Assembly (NCBI RefSeq): GCF_001625305.1
Contig: NW_017803413.1
Span: 195,464 to 259,463, forward strand
DNA from: Branchiostoma belcheri
Taxonomy: Eukaryota > Chordata > Leptocardii > Amphioxiformes > Branchiostomatidae
Length of the DNA stretch: 64,000 nucleotides
Direction: 5' to 3'
Made by a program: the position numbers and the translations under genes. Shown here piece after piece: positions 60,801-64,000 of the stretch (within the stretch, counting starts at the first letter, position 1; the number at the start of each line of letters is the position of its first letter). The notes under the pieces are model-generated. The model searched no databases, was not told where the DNA came from, and saw only the letters and a list, made by a program, of their open reading frames with translations.

Positions 60801-63518
60801 TCCTTTAGGACTGTACATTTGACTGCACTTCAAACAAAGAAAGCTTGTCTTTCAGTTTGTACCCAAGGTTTGGCACAACAGCATGCATCGAGATCTAGAG
60901 GCTTAAAACTGATGAATCAAAATTGAGAATGAATATGGTTGGTATAAATATGAAGTCAAATAGAACAGAGCTGTTGCACCAATCAAAATGAAGGGGAACC
61001 AATAGGTAAGGTGAAATAAGAAGTGTCACAGACCTGGGAGGGGGGATAGGGAGAATAGTGACCAGCTTCTTTACTGGTGGCAACAAACACCTCCTACAAG
61101 AACAGACAGCGATAGAGAGAGTAAACTCAGTCAGAAGACATACAAATGCGTCGACAAAAAAAGCAGAACAAAGCATATGATCCTGGTCACTATTCAAAGT
61201 AAGAAGGAAGCAATACGGAGGCCCAGGAACAGGAGTTTCAGCCTCTGGGATCACCAAGCATAGCTCCACCAAAAACACAGGCTTTCTGCTGTTCATTCTT
61301 CAAGAGGAGCACAGTAAAACAAGGATCTCTTTGGTAATTGTGAAAAAAATGAAACCAACGTGAGAAAGAAGTGAATACGTTGTTGACAAAAGAAAGCATA
61401 GATGGACAAGGCATTACTTGATAATAAATAAGGTGTAAAAACTTGAGATTACATTTATTTGGCAATAGGGATGAGTGAATAGAGTACAAGTCACAAGGGA
61501 AGTTTGTGAACACAATCCATCCAATGCATTCAGGCCAAAAGGCCAAAAAGATAAGTTATGCTTCAACTGTAAAGATATAAACATTCCAACAGAACATTCA
61601 TATTTTCTTCCTTCACAACACTTTGAAAAAAAGCAGCATACATTTACAAACACACATAAGCTAGGGATATAAACTGGCGGGGAGTGAGAGAACTCATCAT
61701 GACAAGAAAACCTACAAAGAGACTGTGTGATTTGATATTGAGCACAAACACGCACATCCTACAAGACTTGGATGGATAGTATCAGTGAGTTTGGGATAGC
61801 TAACTTCCTGCCTGTACATGTCATGCATGTTCCTAATATACTCCCTGGCTACATTATACATTATGTGATGCTTACATTTTCATTGTCTGACTGGAACTCA
61901 TCGTCCTCCATGGATATGATGTTGAGTTGAGTGGAAGGCAAGGCCAGGTTTGAGCCTTGTTCTGGAGGTTTGGGAAACGATGCTTCCTCTGCAGTCTGGG
62001 CCACATCAGGAGAGATGGGCACCAGTCTTCCCCCATCTACCTCTACATCCTGAGGACAGAAAAAAAGGCACTTTAAATCGGTGTGTCTCAAAATCAGCAT
62101 AATGGAGATGAAACCTTCAAAGCAGATGAAATTGTTTGAAAAAAACGAAAGTTGTACATGAAGAGGTCACCAAGACTCGTGGAATTTCCATGGCACTTCA
62201 TGTGTAATTTAGGGAATCCTGACGATGACAAAGTGCAAAATGTACCCAGGTGCCCTTGTGTGGGACTATTGTGTTGTGTCAGACAGGTGGAGAACATAGC
62301 AATGACCAATGTCCAGGTGTGAAGGGTAGAACGACAGAGAAGAAAGAGTGTTTGAAGTGGTGAAGAGAAGAGACAAACCTCCCCGTTCAGACTTTCCCGA
62401 GGAGAGTAGTACTGCTCGGTGTCCGAGTCCGAGCGTTCCTCGACCTGAGAGCAGAGTGAGCATCCAAACTTACAGCTACAGGGTTAGTGGCAACTGGGTT
62501 TGTACAGTAATTCACATAACCACTGGCATCATGTTGTCTCCTCACAACATCACCAAGAATGTTTAATGCTGATCCTAAAGGTGTGTTTGAATCTCATGAC
62601 ACAATCTTTAAAACTCCCATTACTCAAAGACTTTACCTATGGTATCAGATACTTAAAATGGGTAAGAATGTTTTTATTTGTTTTCTATATTGAAAACTTC
62701 AGGAGGTTGGTTGTCTACAGCAGCAATGTTATTATCAGTAAAAAACATGTGGTTTAGAGGTTGATGCCAGTGATATGGAAGTACAGGTAAAGCAGAATGT
62801 ACGGTTAAGCTTGAGCTATATTGGGCAGCTAATTTTAGAAACACAGCCAGCTTGACGCAATACTGCCATGGTTAAGGAAGGAAAAAGAAAGAATACACCT
62901 ACCTACACTAGGCCCAAGCCTTCTGATCTACATGAACTGGACAGTTTGTGTATGGGGTGACAACATGCTCACATGTACAGTGGATGGGCCAGACCAGTTG
63001 AGCTACTTTCTTTATACATGTACATAATATCACCTGGTACATTAAATTTTGGGTTTACTCTCAGTCTTTAAAAAAACAACAACAGAAAAGAATAACTAAT
63101 GTTGCAGTTTTCAGGAATTTTGTACCATTGTGTGGATGTGTGTTCAGGTAGTACAAGTCTTAGGAAAGGAAAGGGTTCATATTATCATAGTTTGGGCTAT
63201 TATATAACAATTAGTCCTTAAAGAGAAGAGGTAATCCAGTCAAATAGCACAATTGGTCTGCCCTCCTGAACCCAGTTCACAGCCATGCAGCACTGGTTTT
63301 TGCAATACATGAGAAAAGTAACATGCATCTGCAGTGACATTTTTTGTGATCAGTGCATGTATAATGTACCTCAAGACCATTAGCTTCAAATGCATCACAG
63401 TCATACACACTTTGCTTGCGCGGCCAGAAACAGCACAGAAAGTCATGATCATGCAGACAAACAGACCTCCTCAACAGGGCTCCCTGAGGGGGTGTAGTAG
63501 CCCCCCTCACTCAGTACA
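36437..63518 (-). CDS. ARHGEF11/12: ARHGEF11/12-type RhoGEF (RGSL-C1-DH-PH), 5' end missing
   Basis: Thirty-nine exons with consistent phases code 1421 residues and a TAA stop. Exons, high to low: 63467-63518, 62379-62444, 61876-62049, 61034-61093, 59257-59308, 58452-58507, 58079-58177, 57830-57872, 57517-57625, 57151-57276, 56736-56789, 55838-55876 (or its twin 53711-53749), 51301-51448, 50960-51077, 50216-50395, 49471-49539, 48916-49002, 48082-48262, 47462-47521, 45867-45915, 45451-45575, 44978-45144, 44785-44837, 44346-44439, 43545-43627, 43212-43337, 42930-43047, 42475-42575, 42278-42355, 41759-41834, 41383-41556, 41082-41169, 39712-39849, 38843-39030, 37901-38086, 37616-37720, 37378-37493, 36892-37117, 36437-36639. 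The family couples Galpha12/13, through the RGS-like domain, to RhoA GTP loading by DH-PH. The first visible exon starts in mid-codon, so upstream exons (expected PDZ domain) lie beyond 64000. Confidence 0.93.
39301..39434. repeat. Interspersed repeat copy 1 in RhoGEF intron
   Basis: Aligns with 41985-42119 in the same orientation through blocks such as TTAAGACAACAC and CAGCTCTTCTGTA. On the minus strand it contains an open stretch CCLKEGPSKDILDLLQENPP that may be a remnant of a mobile-element protein. Confidence 0.65.
41082..42355 (-). CDS. ARHGEF11/12: RhoGEF exons: PH domain
   Basis: Four exons (42278-42355, 41759-41834, 41383-41556, 41082-41169), about fragment residues 897-1035. Typical blocks are LLHDGGLTWRLGRTRLIDLH, LLLEDCLVLMQKEDD, LKCQS, HSPIIKLNNLLTRNVATD and IYELVASTAMERKT, aligning with the LARG PH domain (IHEGPLVWKV, LLLEDILVLLQKQDD, FSPVIKLSTVLVRQVATD). 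Confidence 0.92.
41985..42119. repeat. Interspersed repeat copy 2 in RhoGEF intron
   Basis: Second copy of the 39301-39434 repeat with scattered substitutions. Its minus-strand frame is shifted and broken relative to the first. Confidence 0.65.
42475..45144 (-). CDS. ARHGEF11/12: RhoGEF exons: DH (Dbl homology) domain
   Basis: Seven exons code about fragment residues 690-896. Motifs: KKEIKRQEVINELFHTEKAH with VRNLKVLD (CR1), FCANQKAAVEMIRVRQKKDS, and LPQVMQRLTKYPIFLEKL (CR3, the segment contacting Rho). They match LARG almost word for word (REIKRQEVINELFYTERAHV, MQRLTKYPLLL). The domain catalyses GDP release from RhoA-class GTPases. Confidence 0.93.
48916..49002 (-). CDS. ARHGEF11/12: RhoGEF 87-nt cassette exon with competing donors
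   Basis: Codes a low-complexity linker (TCYNTGSGDPAAS...). It is frame-neutral (87 nt, phase 1 on both sides) if the donor GTACGG at 48915 is used. A stronger-looking donor GTAAGC lies 31 nt further on (below 48885). Using it would bring a TAA in the first codon across the junction with the next exon (48082-48262). Skipping the exon also keeps the frame. Confidence 0.55.
50216..51077 (-). CDS. ARHGEF11/12: RhoGEF exons: C1 zinc finger
   Basis: Two exons (50960-51077, 50216-50395) code a C1 domain following a conserved helix exon (51301-51448, CIVTFMKQVGVKI). Zinc ligands are visible as H-x12-C-x2-C-x13-C-x2-C-x4-H-x3-C-x7-C, starting GHHFVPMHY and passing FCNHCGG, CQDCEYNIHKGSC and EDHC. Spacing equals the C1 consensus except H-x3-C in place of H-x2-C. 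Fly RhoGEF2 and worm RHGF-1 carry C1 at this position; vertebrate ARHGEF11 and 12 do not. A basic Lys/Glu-rich stretch follows. Confidence 0.88.
53386..53843. repeat. Duplicated intron/exon segment, copy 1, ending at a gap
   Basis: Appears identical to 55522-55970 apart from one 9 bp indel (CATGTACAT present here near 53502-53515). It contains a complete copy of the 39-nt RhoGEF exon (53711-53749). The identity runs straight into the N gap at 53844. Confidence 0.92.
53844..53863. other. Assembly gap (20 N)
   Basis: Twenty N at the exact end of the duplicated segment, as with the gap beside the CNRIP1 duplication. Confidence 0.99.
53864..55385. other. CpG-rich block between the duplicate copies
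   Basis: Distinctly richer in CpG than the RhoGEF introns around it, with a reverse CCAAT box (ATTGG near 54571) and several GC-rich clusters (54480-54660). No frame shows a domain. It may be an internal promoter for a shorter RhoGEF form, a young transposon or the other haplotype's unique sequence; the neighbouring gap prevents a decision. Confidence 0.35.
55386..55473. repeat. ~11 bp tandem repeat, unit TAACGGAAAAG
   Basis: About eight imperfect units of TAACGGAAAAG/TTACGGAAAAC, ending just before the copy 2 boundary at 55522. Confidence 0.85.
55522..55970. repeat. Duplicated intron/exon segment, copy 2
   Basis: 449 bp, matching 53386-53843 minus 9 bp. It contains the twin exon 55838-55876. 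It continues collinearly toward the upstream exon at 56736, so this copy is taken as part of the main gene path. Confidence 0.92.
56736..59308 (-). CDS. ARHGEF11/12: RhoGEF exons: RGS-like (LH) domain
   Basis: Seven exons code about fragment residues 118-297. Diagnostic stretches are HQAVFLHYLMSNSDPSSL, TDSYKNGTMKEMRKWAYEI, IHSTFLVASAPL and VVKEQLQDFRNKRALGLGS. They align with LARG (HLAVFLHF...FDPATLL, LEDFRQKRSMGL). This domain binds active Galpha12/13. The last exons extend it helically into a charged linker. Confidence 0.9.
61034..63518 (-). CDS. ARHGEF11/12: RhoGEF exons: acidic N-terminal linker
   Basis: Exons 63467-63518, 62379-62444, 61876-62049 and 61034-61093 code a low-complexity acidic linker (GGYYTPSGSPVEE, ERSDSDTEQYYSP, SMEDDEFQSDNEN) between the presumed PDZ and the RGS-like domain. 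The exons at 63467 and 61034 use the weak donor GTCTGT, so they are the least certain and may be alternatively spliced. Confidence 0.65.
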
Positions 63519-64000
63519 CTGTAGCGATTTTTGTTGTTTTTGAAAGTCAGTCTACGACAAGGGATTGCCTTTACAAATGCACAAGCAGGAGAAAAGAGAA
63601 GGAAACACATAACAAAATCAACAGAAGGGAATAGAACAGAAAAAGAGCTTGGAAAGAAAGTCAGGATAGTAAAGTAAAGTAAAATAAATTAAAATAAGAT
63701 AAAATAAAATAAAATAAAGAAATTTAAACCAAAGCTAGTGCTTACCAAGATTACTTATTCAACAAACACTTCTCATCCCTCATGCTAATCATCTTAGTAA
63801 CTTATACAAAATACAGATTTATCAGTCCATTACTAATGTTTATTTCTCAACTATTGATAAATAGTACAATGCAACACACATAACAAAAAGGCAGGAAGCA
63901 ATATTATACAAGACTAGTCATGATTTCCTAGGTTCCATATACTGGTTTTGTGCCAATTGTGCACAAAATTTTGGTGCGCCTAATTTTTTGTTAGCCTCCT
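63519..64000 (-). other. RhoGEF intron, continuing beyond the window
   Basis: AT-rich intron upstream of the first visible exon. No coding exon is recognised here. Confidence 0.6.
63660..63721. repeat. (TAAAA)n simple repeat
   Basis: Successive AGTAA/AATAA/TAAAA pentamer-like units, about 60 bp. Confidence 0.85.

Overview
Eukaryotic, intron-rich genomic DNA from an animal. The short phase-consistent exons, the chordate-type gene set, long AT-rich introns full of small DNA transposons and allele-like sequence duplications beside N gaps all point to a deuterostome. My best guess is a cephalochordate (amphioxus, Branchiostoma), whose genome is very polymorphic. This is an inference, because no rRNA or mitochondrial marker is present.

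Four protein-coding loci can be assembled exon by exon with matching splice phases. (1) 5270-8446, plus strand: a RING-less B-box/coiled-coil/SPRY (TRIM-like) protein, 6 exons, 506 aa. (2) 10723-21607, plus strand: CNRIP1, the CB1 cannabinoid receptor-interacting protein, 3 exons, 162 aa. Exons 1 and 2 occur twice (10606-14961 and 16185-21290) and exon 3 once. (3) 33454-25894, minus strand: ASPG, a type I L-asparaginase domain fused to C-terminal ankyrin repeats, 16 exons, 679 aa. (4) 63518-36437, minus strand: the ARHGEF11/12 (PDZ-RhoGEF/LARG, fly RhoGEF2) orthologue. Its 39 visible exons code 1421 residues with RGS-like, C1, DH and PH domains and a proline-rich tail; the 5' exons, expected to code the PDZ domain, lie beyond the right edge.

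Layout: 1-5269 holds no gene I can support, only an orphan promoter-like patch, a LINE tail and an inverted copy of a small transposon. 5270-8446 is the SPRY gene. 8447-10600 is intergenic and ends in a CRE/ETS promoter-like segment. 10606-21607 is CNRIP1 with its partial duplication. 21608-25893 is 3' flank with a Harbinger-type MITE. 25894-33454 is ASPG, 33455-36436 is promoter plus intergenic DNA, and 36437-64000 is the RhoGEF gene.

The genes do not form a pathway. CNRIP1 and the RGS-like RhoGEF both connect to G-protein-coupled receptor signalling, but nothing in the sequence shows that this proximity is functional. The most informative structures are the two near-identical duplications next to assembly gaps. 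The CNRIP1 copies act like a pair of alleles and reveal transposon presence/absence sites with target duplications. Also notable are the C1 domain kept inside the RhoGEF, which vertebrate ARHGEF11/12 lack, and a competing donor in one RhoGEF exon that would give an immediate stop.
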